NCBI RefSeq assembly: GCF_015221875.1
Contig: NZ_JACYGY010000001.1
Span: forward strand, 5,558,501 to 5,622,500
Direction: 5' to 3'
From: Dyadobacter subterraneus
GTDB lineage: Bacteria; Bacteroidota; Bacteroidia; Cytophagales; Spirosomataceae
DNA: 64,000 nucleotides
The translations under genes and the position numbers were made by a program. Below the pieces are notes generated by a model. The model searched no databases, was not told the origin of the DNA, and saw only the letters and a list, made by a program, of their open reading frames with translations. Positions 17,860 through 26,520 of the stretch are shown one piece after another; position 1 is the first letter of the stretch; every line of letters starts with the position of its first letter.

Positions 17860-18327
17860 CTATTCCACAATATTATTTGTCCGGGTCATTTCAATATGAT
17901 CAATTCCGTCTTCATCATAGATCTCGCCCGACTGAACAAATCCAAATGACTCATAAAACTTTTTAAGATAAAGCTGTGCTCCGATTCTTATGACCGACTT
18001 TCCATAAATTTCTTCGAGTTTAAGTATTGAAATATCCATCAATTCAATACCAAACTGTTTTCCTCTGCCAAGCGGTGAAACTAAAATGCGGCCGATGGAT
18101 GCGTATTCATAAGAAATTCCGGGAGGTACAATTCTGGAATAAGCCATTAAAATACCATTTTCCCTTCCAAGCAAATGATAGCAATTTTGGTCCTTACCAT
18201 CAAGATCCGGAAAAATGCAGTTTTGCTCCACAATAAAAACTTCATTTCGCAAACGGAGCAATTCATATAATTCCTGATTGGAAAGCACATCAAAGGATTT
18301 GATATCCCATTGTAATTTTTGATTCAT
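17860..18327 (-). CDS. GNAT acetyltransferase, ElaA-like
   Basis: This 155-residue protein matches the ElaA group of GNAT N-acetyltransferases. The N-terminal LYELLRLRNEVFIVEQNCIFPDLDGKDQNCYHL is the ElaA signature, and IGRILVSPLGRGKQFGIELM is the acetyl-CoA-binding motif A (R/Q-x-x-G-x-G/A type). The acceptor substrate is unknown. It is divergent from yebC across a 260-bp gap that holds the yebC promoter. Confidence 0.9.
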   Translation of the reverse strand: MNQKLQWDIKSFDVLSNQELYELLRLRNEVFIVEQNCIFPDLDGKDQNCYHLLGRENGILMAYSRIVPPGISYEYASIGRILVSPLGRGKQFGIELMDISILKLEEIYGKSVIRIGAQLYLKKFYESFGFVQSGEIYDEDGIDHIEMTRTNNIVE

Positions 18328-18361
18328 TTTTAAGTAAAAAGAGATTGAAAGGTTCTTATTT

Positions 18362-18393
18362 TTGCCTGAGTTTCACAGTCTTTTGTATTTTTG
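18362..18393 (+). promoter_or_regulatory. Bacteroidota-type promoter of yebC
   Basis: TTG at 18362-18364, 21 nt, then TATTTTTG at 18386-18393, fitting the -33 TTG / -7 TAnnTTTG consensus. The predicted start is near 18400, giving a leader of about 190 nt that contains a terminator-like hairpin. Confidence 0.55.
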
Positions 18394-18474
18394 CAAATTA
18401 TTCGGGGTAACTGTGATCCTGAACAATTGCAAAACATTACTTTAAATATTTGTTAATCAGATTTTTACCAAACG

Positions 18475-18499
18475 AAAGTGCAGCATTTCCGCACTTTTT
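18475..18499 (+). terminator. Terminator-like hairpin inside the yebC leader
   Basis: AAAGTGC (18475-18481) pairs with GCACTTT (18491-18497) and a run of five T follows the descending arm. It lies between the predicted promoter and the yebC start, so it could be an attenuator or the 3' end of a small RNA of about 100 nt. Confidence 0.45.
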
Positions 18500-18587
18500 C
18501 CAATCCAAATCTGACTCGAACTTAGCATTTTGAAGTAGTAAAATTTCATATCAGTTTAAAATCTATTAAAACTTAAGTACAATACGC

Positions 18588-19304
18588 ATGGGAAGAGCCT
18601 ATGAATATAGAAAAGCGCGGATGTTTAAGCGTTGGGATAAAATGGCAAAAACATTTACCCGAATTGGAAAGGATATTGTTCTTGCTGTAAAAAGCGGAAC
18701 AGCTGATCCAAACACCAACGCACGTCTGAGAGTTTTGCTTCAAAATGCAAGAGCTGCCAACATGCCTAAGGAAACCGTTGAACGTGCAATTAAACGGGCA
18801 ACATCCAAGGATCAGGAAGATTACAAAGAAATGGTTTATGAAGGTTACGGACCACACGGTGTTGCTATTTTGGTTGAAAGTACTACCGACAATCCAGTGC
18901 GTACCGTAGCAAATGTTCGCAGTTATTTCAATAAACTGGGCGGAAGTCTGGGTACTATGGGAATGCTTGATTTTATTTTTGACCGGAAATGTATTTTCAA
19001 GGTTAAAAATGACGGAAAGCGTGACATGGAAGAATTGGAATTTGAATTGATCGACGTAGGAGGAGAAGAAGTTTTCCTAGACGAAGAAACAAATCAGATC
19101 AACATTTACGGAGAATTTTCTTCATTTGGTACTCTTCAGCATTATCTGGAAGAAAACGGTTTTGAAATCGTGGAAGCGGATTTTGAACGCATTCCAAGCG
19201 ATACCAAATCACTAAGCGAAGAAGAAATCGCGGATGTAGAAAAACTGATTGAAAAAATTGAAGACGACGACGACGTTCAGCGCGTCTATCATAATATGGC
19301 GTAA
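18588..19304 (+). CDS. yebC: YebC/PmpR family translation or transcription regulator
   Basis: This 238-residue protein spans the full YebC/TACO1 fold. The N-terminus MGRAYEYRKARMFKRWDKMAK is a variant of the usual GHSKWANIKHRK start, typical of one Bacteroidota subgroup. ARAANMPKETVERAIKRATSK, YEGYGPHGVAILVESTTDNPVRT and LGTMGMLDFIFDRK are the conserved blocks. Family members have been described as DNA-binding regulators and, more recently, as ribosome-associated factors that relieve stalling. The C-terminal acidic stretch is typical. It is convergent with the GreA-like gene, and a palindromic repeat sits between the two stop codons. Confidence 0.92.
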   Translation: MGRAYEYRKARMFKRWDKMAKTFTRIGKDIVLAVKSGTADPNTNARLRVLLQNARAANMPKETVERAIKRATSKDQEDYKEMVYEGYGPHGVAILVESTTDNPVRTVANVRSYFNKLGGSLGTMGMLDFIFDRKCIFKVKNDGKRDMEELEFELIDVGGEEVFLDEETNQINIYGEFSSFGTLQHYLEENGFEIVEADFERIPSDTKSLSEEEIADVEKLIEKIEDDDDVQRVYHNMA

Positions 19305-19306
19305 AA

Positions 19307-19376
19307 GCTGTCGGCTGTCAGTTTATGGGCAAGAATTACTTAATCCCGTTAACTGACAGCCGATCGTCGAAAGCCA
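19307..19376. repeat. Dispersed palindromic element, copy B
   Basis: Inverted repeat filling the gap between convergent yebC and the GreA-like gene. TCGGCTGTCAGTT pairs perfectly with AACTGACAGCCGA (13 bp), and the outer part carries GGCTTTCGACGATCGGC on the minus strand, as in copies A (15331-15421) and C (61462-61552). Its placement would allow it to work as a bidirectional transcript end. Confidence 0.75.
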
Positions 19377-19377
19377 T

Positions 19378-19824
19378 TTAATGTATCGCAATAATTCTAT
19401 GAGGTTTATTTAAAAACTGAAATTCTCCCCCAGCCTCTTTTCCCAAAAACGAAAGTCCGACCGGTGATGAAGAGGATACGGCAAGAACGGTTTGATTATC
19501 AAATTTTACAGCTCCAAGACTAACGGAAATATAAAACCAGCCTGCCGTGGTTTCCATCAGCGCTCCTACTGCACCGCGCGATAAAGTTTCTGTCTCTCCA
19601 ATCCTTTCCAGAATTACCCGCTCCTGTCTTACCTGTTCATATTGTCTGGCGTGCATATTCCGGTCAAGCTGACCCATTGAACGTGCCGTTTCATATTTAT
19701 CTCCTGCCGAACTTTTGCTCTGGTCATTAGCGGAATCCTGCGCCGCTTCCATGGCTTCCCAGGCAACCTGCATACGTTCATCCAAAAGCCCTTTCATGTA
19801 TTCCGTTAATTCCTTCTTATTCAT
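19378..19824 (-). CDS. GreA/GreB-like small protein
   Basis: This 148-residue protein has an N-terminal helical half (MNKKELTEYMKGLLDERMQV, then SAGDKYETARSMGQLDRNMHARQYEQV) resembling a coiled-coil hairpin, and a C-terminal beta domain (GWFYISVSLGAVKF...SPVGLSFLGKEAGGEFQF) like the FKBP-type domain of GreA/GreB. Bacteroidota homologues are frequently annotated as 3-oxoacyl-ACP synthase, which the sequence does not support. Inferred role: RNA polymerase binding through the secondary channel, or simply a Gre-like fold of unknown function. The acidic tip residues of true GreA cannot be confirmed. Confidence 0.6.
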   Translation of the reverse strand: MNKKELTEYMKGLLDERMQVAWEAMEAAQDSANDQSKSSAGDKYETARSMGQLDRNMHARQYEQVRQERVILERIGETETLSRGAVGALMETTAGWFYISVSLGAVKFDNQTVLAVSSSSPVGLSFLGKEAGGEFQFLNKPHRIIAIH

Positions 19825-20091
19825 ATCGGTGTTGCGCAGGGTATTTTAATTTCTTGCATAATTAATCAATTTAGTCAGAAGATTAAGATTTTACTATTTC
19901 AATCAGGTAAATTGTAAAGTGACAGAAAGAATTAATTCTATTCCGTAGGAAGCGTATTTTTCAATGGTTCAAAAAAATTTTAAGTCAGGATTTTTATAAA
20001 TCCTTTCTGATAACCAGACCGAAACAGATGTAACAATCAACGGGATTTGAAGTTTTCCTCTTTCTGAATTTCTCATTGCGCACTTCCTTAT

Positions 20092-20099
20092 TATCTTTG
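20092..20099 (+). promoter_or_regulatory. Promoter -7 element of pyrB
   Basis: TATCTTTG matches the TAnnTTTG -7 consensus and lies 23 bp before the pyrB ATG. The -33 position reads TTC instead of TTG. Confidence 0.4.
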
Positions 20100-20122
20100 C
20101 AAAACTTTCCCAAACAGACGCA

Positions 20123-21043
20123 ATGACAAAACTTTCAGTTCGGCACCTACTTGGAATTAAAAATCTGAACGAGAATGACATTCAAACAATCCTTGATACT
20201 GCTACTCAATTTAAGGAAGTAATTAACCGTCCGATCAAGAAAGTACCTTCACTCCGGGATATTACAATTGCCAACGTTTTTTTCGAAAATTCGACCAGAA
20301 CAAGACTTTCTTTTGAACTTGCAGAGAAAAGACTTTCAGCGGATGTTGTTAATTTTTCAGCTTCCGGAAGTTCGGTAAAAAAGGGAGAGACTTTGCTCGA
20401 TACCGTGAATAATATCCTGGCAATGAAAGTGGACATGATCGTCATGCGTCACAGCAGTCCGGGAGCACCGCATTACTTGTCGAGCCGTATTCCTGCCAAT
20501 GTGATCAACGCCGGAGATGGAACGCACGAACACCCAACCCAGGCTTTACTTGATGCTTTTTCGATGCGGGAACAATTGGGAGATCTTGCAGGAAAGAAAA
20601 TCGCGATTATCGGTGATATTTTGCATTCACGTGTTGCGCTATCCAATATTTTCTGCCTTCAAAAATTAGGTGCAGAGGTTATGGTTTGTGGACCATCAAC
20701 TTTAATTCCGAAATTCCTTGCCGATCTTGGCGTAAAAATCGGACATAATGTAAAGGAAGCACTTCAATGGTGTGATGTTGCTAATGTTCTTCGAATCCAG
20801 CTTGAAAGACAACAGATAAAATATTTTCCTTCTTTGAGAGAATATTCTTTGTACTTCGGTATCAACAAAGCAATGCTGGACGAGTTGGATAAAAAAATCG
20901 TTTTAATGCACCCGGGACCAATTAACCGTGGCGTAGAACTTTCCTCTGACGCAGCGGATTCAGATCATTCGATTATTTTGAATCAGGTTGAAAATGGTGT
21001 GGCGGTACGCATGGCAGCTTTATATTTGTTAGCGCAGCAGTAA
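20123..21043 (+). CDS. pyrB: Aspartate carbamoyltransferase catalytic subunit
   Basis: This enzyme catalyses the condensation of carbamoyl phosphate and aspartate in pyrimidine synthesis. The 306-residue length is standard. FFENSTRTRLSFE (53-65) is the carbamoyl-phosphate site, GDGTHEHPTQALLDAF the second conserved block, and MHPGPINRGVELSSDAAD the aspartate-binding end. No pyrI regulatory gene and no pyrR or other pyrimidine gene is adjacent, so it is a stand-alone gene. A promoter -7 element is seen just upstream. Confidence 0.96.
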   Translation: MTKLSVRHLLGIKNLNENDIQTILDTATQFKEVINRPIKKVPSLRDITIANVFFENSTRTRLSFELAEKRLSADVVNFSASGSSVKKGETLLDTVNNILAMKVDMIVMRHSSPGAPHYLSSRIPANVINAGDGTHEHPTQALLDAFSMREQLGDLAGKKIAIIGDILHSRVALSNIFCLQKLGAEVMVCGPSTLIPKFLADLGVKIGHNVKEALQWCDVANVLRIQLERQQIKYFPSLREYSLYFGINKAMLDELDKKIVLMHPGPINRGVELSSDAADSDHSIILNQVENGVAVRMAALYLLAQQ

Positions 21044-21216
21044 GTAGCCGACTTTATTTTAAGCAAATTTCTTCATTCGAATTCTTAATTAATTCGATCA
21101 AAAATTCTATTTCCTGCCACTTTGCTCTAAAAGTTGTTGCAGTAAATTAATTTTCCCATTTTCATCATTTAACAAAATTATTTCTTTCAATAACTCAAAT
21201 TATTGGCACGAAACAA

Positions 21217-21224
21217 TACCTTTG
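21217..21224 (+). promoter_or_regulatory. Promoter -7 element upstream of the dienoyl-CoA isomerase gene
   Basis: TACCTTTG fits TAnnTTTG; the palindrome TATGCATGCATA follows at about 21231-21242, near the expected transcription start, and could be an operator. No TTG was found at the -33 spacing. Confidence 0.35.
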
Positions 21225-21296
21225 TAATAGTATGCATGCATACCAAAATTGATTTTTATCAAAAATTTTCTGCGTCTTCATTCTCAACAACCTAAA

Positions 21297-22106
21297 ATGG
21301 CTTACGAAACGATATCCTTTACGATTGATAACAACATTGCGCTTGTCAAGTTAAACCGGCCTGAAAAAGCGAATGCGTTAAACGCAGTTGCTTGGAAAGA
21401 ACTTAAATCTGTTTTTGAAGAGCTGGATGAAAATGAAGAAGTCAGAGTGGTTGTACTGAGTGGTGCAGGAAAACATTTTTGTTCAGGAATTGATATTTCG
21501 CTTTTGGCAGAAGTTACACGGCCGGAAGAAACCTGTGATGCAAGAAAACGAGAGAAACTTCGTAAAAAAATTCTGGAATTACAGGCAGCTGTAACTGCAA
21601 TTGAACTTTGCAGCAAACCGGTTATAGCTGCCATAAAAGGCGGATGCATTGGCGCCGGCGTCGATATTATCTGTGCATGTGATATGCGTTATGCGACTCA
21701 GGATGCATTTTTCACGGTAAAGGAAATCGATATGGGCATGGTTGCGGATCTGGGAACCTTGCAAAGATTACCAAAATTAATCTCCGACGGCTTTGCCAGA
21801 GAAATGGCATTTACAGGAAGAGAAGTTTTCGGTGCCGAAGCAGAAAGAATCGGCCTGATCAATAAATGTTATGAGACAGTCGACAATTTGTTTAACAGTG
21901 TAACCGAAATTGCAGCCAGTATTGCAGCAAAATCTCCTGTTTCAATCAGAGGAACAAAACATATTCTTAATCACAGCAGGGATCATTCAGTAGCGGACGG
22001 GCTTCAATACATGGCAACCTGGAATGCTGCTATGTTATTATCAGAAGATTTAAACGAATCTTTTAAATCAAAATCAGACAAACGCCTCCCCGAATTCCGA
22101 AATTAA
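21297..22106 (+). CDS. Enoyl-CoA hydratase/isomerase family, delta(3,5)-delta(2,4)-dienoyl-CoA isomerase type
   Basis: A crotonase-fold enzyme of 269 residues when started at the ATG at 21297 (MAYETISFTIDNN); a longer frame opens with TTG at 21249 and is not favoured. GAGKHFCSGIDISLL and KGGCIGAGVDIICACDMRY form the oxyanion and CoA sites. TQDAFFTVKEIDMGMVADLGTLQRLP closely follows the mammalian ECH1 active-site segment, including the acidic residues (Asp, Glu, Asp) that shuttle protons in dienoyl-CoA isomerisation. The predicted role is handling odd-numbered double bonds during beta-oxidation. The next gene encodes a matching dienoyl-CoA reductase 89 bp downstream. Confidence 0.85.
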   Translation: MAYETISFTIDNNIALVKLNRPEKANALNAVAWKELKSVFEELDENEEVRVVVLSGAGKHFCSGIDISLLAEVTRPEETCDARKREKLRKKILELQAAVTAIELCSKPVIAAIKGGCIGAGVDIICACDMRYATQDAFFTVKEIDMGMVADLGTLQRLPKLISDGFAREMAFTGREVFGAEAERIGLINKCYETVDNLFNSVTEIAASIAAKSPVSIRGTKHILNHSRDHSVADGLQYMATWNAAMLLSEDLNESFKSKSDKRLPEFRN

Positions 22107-22195
22107 TCAATTGTAAAATTTCTGAAAACTCAGTCGCGCGAAATCACTTTTAACCGCGCAGCGGCCGCTTTCAACTCTTAACTTTCAACTAAAAA

Positions 22196-23086
22196 ATGGG
22201 CTATAAAGAAGGAATGCTGCGCGACGGAGCGCTTGACAATAAAACGGTCATTGTTACCGGTGGTGGAACAGGATTGGGAAAGTCAATGGCGACTTACTTT
22301 TTAAAACTTGGTGCGAATGTTGTCATTTGCAGTCGCCGGCTGGAAGTTCTGGAAACTACGGCCAAAGAACTTGAAGAACAAACCGGAGGCCAGATTTTAG
22401 CAATTGCCTGCGATGTGCGAAAAACGGAAGAAATTGAAAATGTTATTACCAAATCGATCGAAAAATTTGGTCAGGTTGATGGATTGGTAAATAATTCAGC
22501 CGGAAATTTCATCAGTCCAACTGAAAGATTATCATACAAAGCTGTTGATACCGTAGTCGATATTGTTTTGCGCGGAACATATTATTTTACATTGGCACTA
22601 GGCAAATACTGGATTGAAAATAAAATTAAAGGAACCGTCCTGAATATTTCCACAACCTATGCCTGGACAGGTTCCGGATGGGTTGTTCCCTCTGCGATGG
22701 CGAAAGCCGGCGTTCTGGCCATGACAAAATCACTGGCATTCGAATGGGCAGAGCATGGCATTCGCCTGAATGCAATTGCACCAGGTCCCTTTCCTACAAA
22801 AGGCGCCTGGGATCGTTTATTCCCGGAAGAACTGGCAAAAAAATTCTCTTTTGAAAACCGGATCCCATTACAACGTGTCGGTGATCATCAGGAATTAGCT
22901 AATCTGGCAGCATACCTGGTTTCCGATTTTTCTGCCTATATTACTGGTGAAGTGATCACGCTGGATGGCGGTGAAGTTTTGTCTGCCGGACAGTTCAATT
23001 TCCTGAAAGAAGTCAGTGAAGACCAATGGGATGCCATTGAAGATCAAATAAAAAATGCCAATCGGAACAGCAAGAAATCAGAATAA
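22196..23086 (+). CDS. SDR oxidoreductase resembling mitochondrial 2,4-dienoyl-CoA reductase (DECR1)
   Basis: This 296-residue short-chain dehydrogenase has the TGGGTGLGKS nucleotide-binding loop (21-30). NNSAGNFISPTERLS (99-113) and TTYAWTGSGWVVPSAMAKAGV (153-173) match human DECR1 nearly residue for residue. As in DECR1, the classical YxxxK tyrosine is replaced by Ser (Ser166-x3-Lys170), and a Tyr 15 residues before the Lys (Tyr155) takes the catalytic position. It is predicted to use NADPH to reduce 2,4-dienoyl-CoA to a 3-enoyl-CoA. This differs from the Fe-S flavoenzyme FadH of enterobacteria. Substrate remains to be tested, but the motif agreement is strong. Confidence 0.85.
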   Translation: MGYKEGMLRDGALDNKTVIVTGGGTGLGKSMATYFLKLGANVVICSRRLEVLETTAKELEEQTGGQILAIACDVRKTEEIENVITKSIEKFGQVDGLVNNSAGNFISPTERLSYKAVDTVVDIVLRGTYYFTLALGKYWIENKIKGTVLNISTTYAWTGSGWVVPSAMAKAGVLAMTKSLAFEWAEHGIRLNAIAPGPFPTKGAWDRLFPEELAKKFSFENRIPLQRVGDHQELANLAAYLVSDFSAYITGEVITLDGGEVLSAGQFNFLKEVSEDQWDAIEDQIKNANRNSKKSE

Positions 23087-23158
23087 TAATTTTCTTCCGT
23101 TTTTATTGGGTAAATTTGCTGCTTCGTTCGTTATTTGACAAATGAAGATATCTGGTAT

Positions 23159-24445
23159 ATGAAAACAACTTTTAGAATCGGCCTTTTTCTACTGTCAGCA
23201 TTATTTTTTGCAGGATGTGCATCCTCCGAAAAAACGTTGAAAAAAATTCCTGAGGCCCAGGTACGTATGTCAAATCCGGAAACAATTTCTGCACCTGAAG
23301 AATTGTCTCTTATTGCTATTCAAAGCAAATATTTGTTGAAGGATACAACACAACTTCGTGTGTTCCTTTATGTTGATGCGTTGAAAGGAAAAGTGCCGAT
23401 GCAAACGGCTGATTTCGTTCGTTTGTATAATCTGAATTACGTTATTTACTCTGATTACGGAACGCGTGACAGACTGGGTTATGGAAACGTAAAGCTGGAT
23501 TCAAGTAATGTTACCAAAGTAGGGGATAAAATTGTTGTTGCCTTCGATATTAAAAGTCCGAATAAGGAAAATGGTGTTTTGTTGAGTGAAATCAGCCAGA
23601 CCGGCACTTTGAAAAAAGTACTGAATGATCTGACGCTTCATTTCAAAAAACAATCAGCAAGTGAATTATACGGAATTTATACACCTGCAAGTGTTGAACC
23701 TTTACAGCGTCATTATATCAACGCCGGGAATCCTTTTACAGTAAAAAGACTTACGCAGGAACCGGGAAAACTTCACGTATTTTATTATGCTCATAGCTTT
23801 GAACCGGCAGGTTCGCCTATGAACACGACGGCTAAGAGTGTATCCAAATCTCTGACCATTGATAGTACTTTTACGATCAACACGAACGAAACAATCCATT
23901 TCGAAAAAGAAGGATTGTATAATATTTTTGCTGATACCACACAATCAGAGGGTTTAGGTCTGTTGGTTGTGAATGAAAGATTTCCAAAACTGACCAAACC
24001 TGAATTGCTGCTCGAACCTTTGGTTTACATGAGCACGAATACGGAAATTGCAGAAATCAAAAAAGCAGAAGAATTTAAAAAGGCCCTAGACAAATACTGG
24101 CTGACACTGATGAATGGAAATGCACCGCTGGCACAACAATCAATCCGTTCTTTTTACAGCAGAGTCGAAGAAGCTAATCAATTGTTTACCAGCTACAAAG
24201 AAGGCTGGAAAACAGATAAAGGAATGATCTTTATTGTCCTTGGCCCACCGGATAAAGTGCAAAGAAGCAAAGACCGGGAAGTATGGACGTATGATCAGCG
24301 TGCCAACGCACAAAATGTTAATTTTACTTTTAATCGCAGAACAAATCAATTTGTAGATGACCATTACGAGCTCGTTCGCTACGCCGAATATCAGCCGATC
24401 TGGTACCCTATAGTAGAAGCATGGAGAAACGGAACTATACGCTAA
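23159..24445 (+). CDS. GWxTD domain-containing lipoprotein
   Basis: I start this at the ATG at 23159 (MKTTFRIGLFLLSALFFAGC), which gives a clean lipoprotein signal with Cys20; the frame extends 24 bp upstream without a better signal. The 428-residue protein ends with the GWxTD domain: YKEGWKTDKGMIFIVLGPPDKVQRS. These domains are found in Bacteroidota and Acidobacteria and have no established function. The middle looks like beta-rich domains. The 3' end overlaps the rlmB start by 25 bp, indicating translational coupling. A -7-like TAAATTTG lies at 23111-23118. Confidence 0.88.
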   Translation: MKTTFRIGLFLLSALFFAGCASSEKTLKKIPEAQVRMSNPETISAPEELSLIAIQSKYLLKDTTQLRVFLYVDALKGKVPMQTADFVRLYNLNYVIYSDYGTRDRLGYGNVKLDSSNVTKVGDKIVVAFDIKSPNKENGVLLSEISQTGTLKKVLNDLTLHFKKQSASELYGIYTPASVEPLQRHYINAGNPFTVKRLTQEPGKLHVFYYAHSFEPAGSPMNTTAKSVSKSLTIDSTFTINTNETIHFEKEGLYNIFADTTQSEGLGLLVVNERFPKLTKPELLLEPLVYMSTNTEIAEIKKAEEFKKALDKYWLTLMNGNAPLAQQSIRSFYSRVEEANQLFTSYKEGWKTDKGMIFIVLGPPDKVQRSKDREVWTYDQRANAQNVNFTFNRRTNQFVDDHYELVRYAEYQPIWYPIVEAWRNGTIR

Positions 24446-25203
24446 GAAAGCCCGCCCCTCGTCCGTCACAAGCCGACATGGTTTTTGGTACACAATCTGT
24501 ACTTGAAACACTTCGTTCCGGCAAAGAGATCGAACGTTTATTTATTCAGAGAGAGCTAGGTCTTAATGAAATTGAAAAGACAGCCAAGGAGCTTGGAATT
24601 CCTTATCAGCGCGTTCCGATAGAAAAACTTAACCGGGTTACAAGAAAAAACCACCAGGGTGTTATCGCTTTTGTATCGCCTATTCAGTATATGCCTTTGC
24701 ATAATGTACTGACGCAGGTATATGAAGATGGAAAAACGCCTTTATTATTGCTTTTAGACCGCGTTACGGACGTTCGTAACTTCGGTGCAATTGCCCGTAC
24801 GGCAGAATGTGCAGGTGTACAGGCATTGATCGTACCAACAAAAGGCGGTGCACAAATCAATGCAGATGCGATGAAAACATCGTCAGGAGCTTTAAATTTC
24901 CTGCCGGTGTGTCGTGAGCCTAATTTGTATGAGACGTTATTGTATCTGCGTAACAGCGGGTTGCAAATCGTTGCGTGTACGGAAAAAACAGAAAAATCAC
25001 TTTACGATATCGATTTCTCAATTCCTACGGTCATCATTATGGGATCAGAGGAAGATGGAATTTCAAAAGAATTTATCCAACTGGCAGACAGCGGAGCAAG
25101 AATTCCATTGAACGGACAAGTTGAATCGCTTAACGTTTCTGTTGCAAGCTCGGTTGTTTTGTACGAAGCTGTTAGACAAAGAGTTGTAGCGAAAGTTTCT
25201 TAA
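24421..25203 (+). CDS. rlmB: SpoU/TrmH-type 23S rRNA ribose methyltransferase, RlmB-like
   Basis: This 260-residue enzyme is predicted to 2'-O-methylate a guanosine of 23S rRNA (G2251 in E. coli) using SAM. The N-terminal substrate-binding domain includes MVFGTQSVLETLRSGKEIERLFIQ. The knotted SPOUT domain carries LLDRVTDVRNFGAIARTAEC, IIMGSEEDGIS and VESLNVSVASSVVLYEAVRQ, the three conserved motifs. Its start lies inside the end of the GWxTD gene. A strong terminator follows the stop. Confidence 0.92.
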   Translation: MEKRNYTLRKPAPRPSQADMVFGTQSVLETLRSGKEIERLFIQRELGLNEIEKTAKELGIPYQRVPIEKLNRVTRKNHQGVIAFVSPIQYMPLHNVLTQVYEDGKTPLLLLLDRVTDVRNFGAIARTAECAGVQALIVPTKGGAQINADAMKTSSGALNFLPVCREPNLYETLLYLRNSGLQIVACTEKTEKSLYDIDFSIPTVIIMGSEEDGISKEFIQLADSGARIPLNGQVESLNVSVASSVVLYEAVRQRVVAKVS

Positions 25204-25238
25204 TCTTGATTTTAAGATTTTTGGATTGATACAAAAAA

Positions 25239-25264
25239 GAAGTCAAGTTTTGAAACTTGACTTC
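25239..25264. terminator. Bidirectional terminator between rlmB and mnmA
   Basis: GAAGTCAAGTTT and AAACTTGACTTC form a perfect 12-bp stem between the two convergent stops, with A-rich sequence on one side and T-rich on the other, so it can serve both genes. Confidence 0.85.
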
Positions 25265-25294
25265 TTTCATTTTAAAACCAACTGGTTAATATTT

Positions 25295-26413
25295 CTAAAA
25301 CAATTCCTTATCCTGGCGGAAATTCTTCATGATCCAGCCACCTCCTACTACGTCATCTCCTTCATAAAAAACGGCAGCTTGTCCTGGCGCGATACCATTG
25401 ACGCCATCATGGAAATGTACTTTAATTTTTCCCGGTTCATCAGGAATTAACAATGCAGGCGTTCCATCATGTTTGTAACGAACTTTTGTTACAGTTTCCA
25501 ATGGTTTGGTAATGCCATCATATTTTTGCCAATTTAATTTACTGACATACATTCCATCACGGAACAAATCAGGTAAATCGCCCAGTACAACTTCATTTGT
25601 ATCTTTTCTCACTTCGGTCACAAAAACAGGTCTGCCTAAGGCAATTCCTAATCCTTTGCGTTGACCAACCGTATAAAATGGATAACCTTCATGTTTTCCA
25701 ACAACTGTTCCGTCTTCATACACAAAATTTCCTCCTGCTACTTCCGCTTCCAAACCCGGAATTCTGCGTTTCAAAAATCCACGATAATCGTTATCCGGCA
25801 CGAAACAGATTTCATAACTTTCAGCCTTATTGACCAGATCAATAAAACCTCTTTCACGAGCCATTTCACGGATTTCGCTTTTGTGCAAATATCCAAGCGG
25901 CAATTTTGTACGACTCAGACTTTCCTGAGAAACGCCCCAAAGCACATAACTCTGATCTTTCCAGCTATCGATTCCTTTGGAAACATAATGGCGGCCATCA
26001 TTAAACTGCATATTTGCATAATGTCCGGTTGCGATAAATTCACAATCCAGACGATCCGCACGTTTTAAAAGTGCGTCCCATTTAATATGCGTATTGCACA
26101 AAACACATGGATTTGGGGTGCGCCCTTCCAGATATTCTCCTGTGAAATGGTCGATTACATAATCCCCGAATTCAGCGCGGATATCTAATATATAATGTGG
26201 AAATCCTAGTTCGACGGCGATACTTCTTGCGTCATTGATAGAATCCAGAGAGCAGCAACCGGTCTCTTTTTTGGTACCTCCGCTGCTTGCGTAGTCCCAG
26301 GTTTTCATGGTCATACCGATGACCTCGTAACCTTGTTCATGTAACATGACTGCTGCCAAGGAGCTGTCAATGCCGCCGCTCATGGCGACTAAAATTCGTC
26401 CGTGTTTACTCAT
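25295..26413 (-). CDS. mnmA: tRNA-specific 2-thiouridylase
   Basis: MnmA thiolates U34 of tRNA-Lys, -Glu and -Gln. The 372-residue protein starts with the PP-loop motif VAMSGGIDSSLAAVML, followed by GRTPNPCVLCNTHIKW with the catalytic Cys and YEICFVPDNDYRGFL with the second Cys of the active pair. The C-terminal domain includes YTVGQRKGLGIALG and FYEGDDVVGGGWI. All key residues are present. It is convergent with rlmB. A possible -7 element (TATCTTTG) is at 26505-26498. Confidence 0.96.
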   Translation of the reverse strand: MSKHGRILVAMSGGIDSSLAAVMLHEQGYEVIGMTMKTWDYASSGGTKKETGCCSLDSINDARSIAVELGFPHYILDIRAEFGDYVIDHFTGEYLEGRTPNPCVLCNTHIKWDALLKRADRLDCEFIATGHYANMQFNDGRHYVSKGIDSWKDQSYVLWGVSQESLSRTKLPLGYLHKSEIREMARERGFIDLVNKAESYEICFVPDNDYRGFLKRRIPGLEAEVAGGNFVYEDGTVVGKHEGYPFYTVGQRKGLGIALGRPVFVTEVRKDTNEVVLGDLPDLFRDGMYVSKLNWQKYDGITKPLETVTKVRYKHDGTPALLIPDEPGKIKVHFHDGVNGIAPGQAAVFYEGDDVVGGGWIMKNFRQDKELF

Positions 26414-26497
26414 TGCGGGAATCTGCGAAGGTTGAACGCCTTCCGATTTTGATTAGTTTGAAAAATGCCAACAGAGAACATTATCTTATTGGTTCCG

Positions 26498-26505
26498 CAA
26501 AGATA
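26498..26505 (-). promoter_or_regulatory. Promoter -7 element of mnmA
   Basis: TATCTTTG on the minus strand fits the TAnnTTTG consensus, 84 bp before the mnmA start. No convincing -33 TTG is present. Confidence 0.35.
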
Positions 26506-26520
26506 GGTATTTTAATGGTT

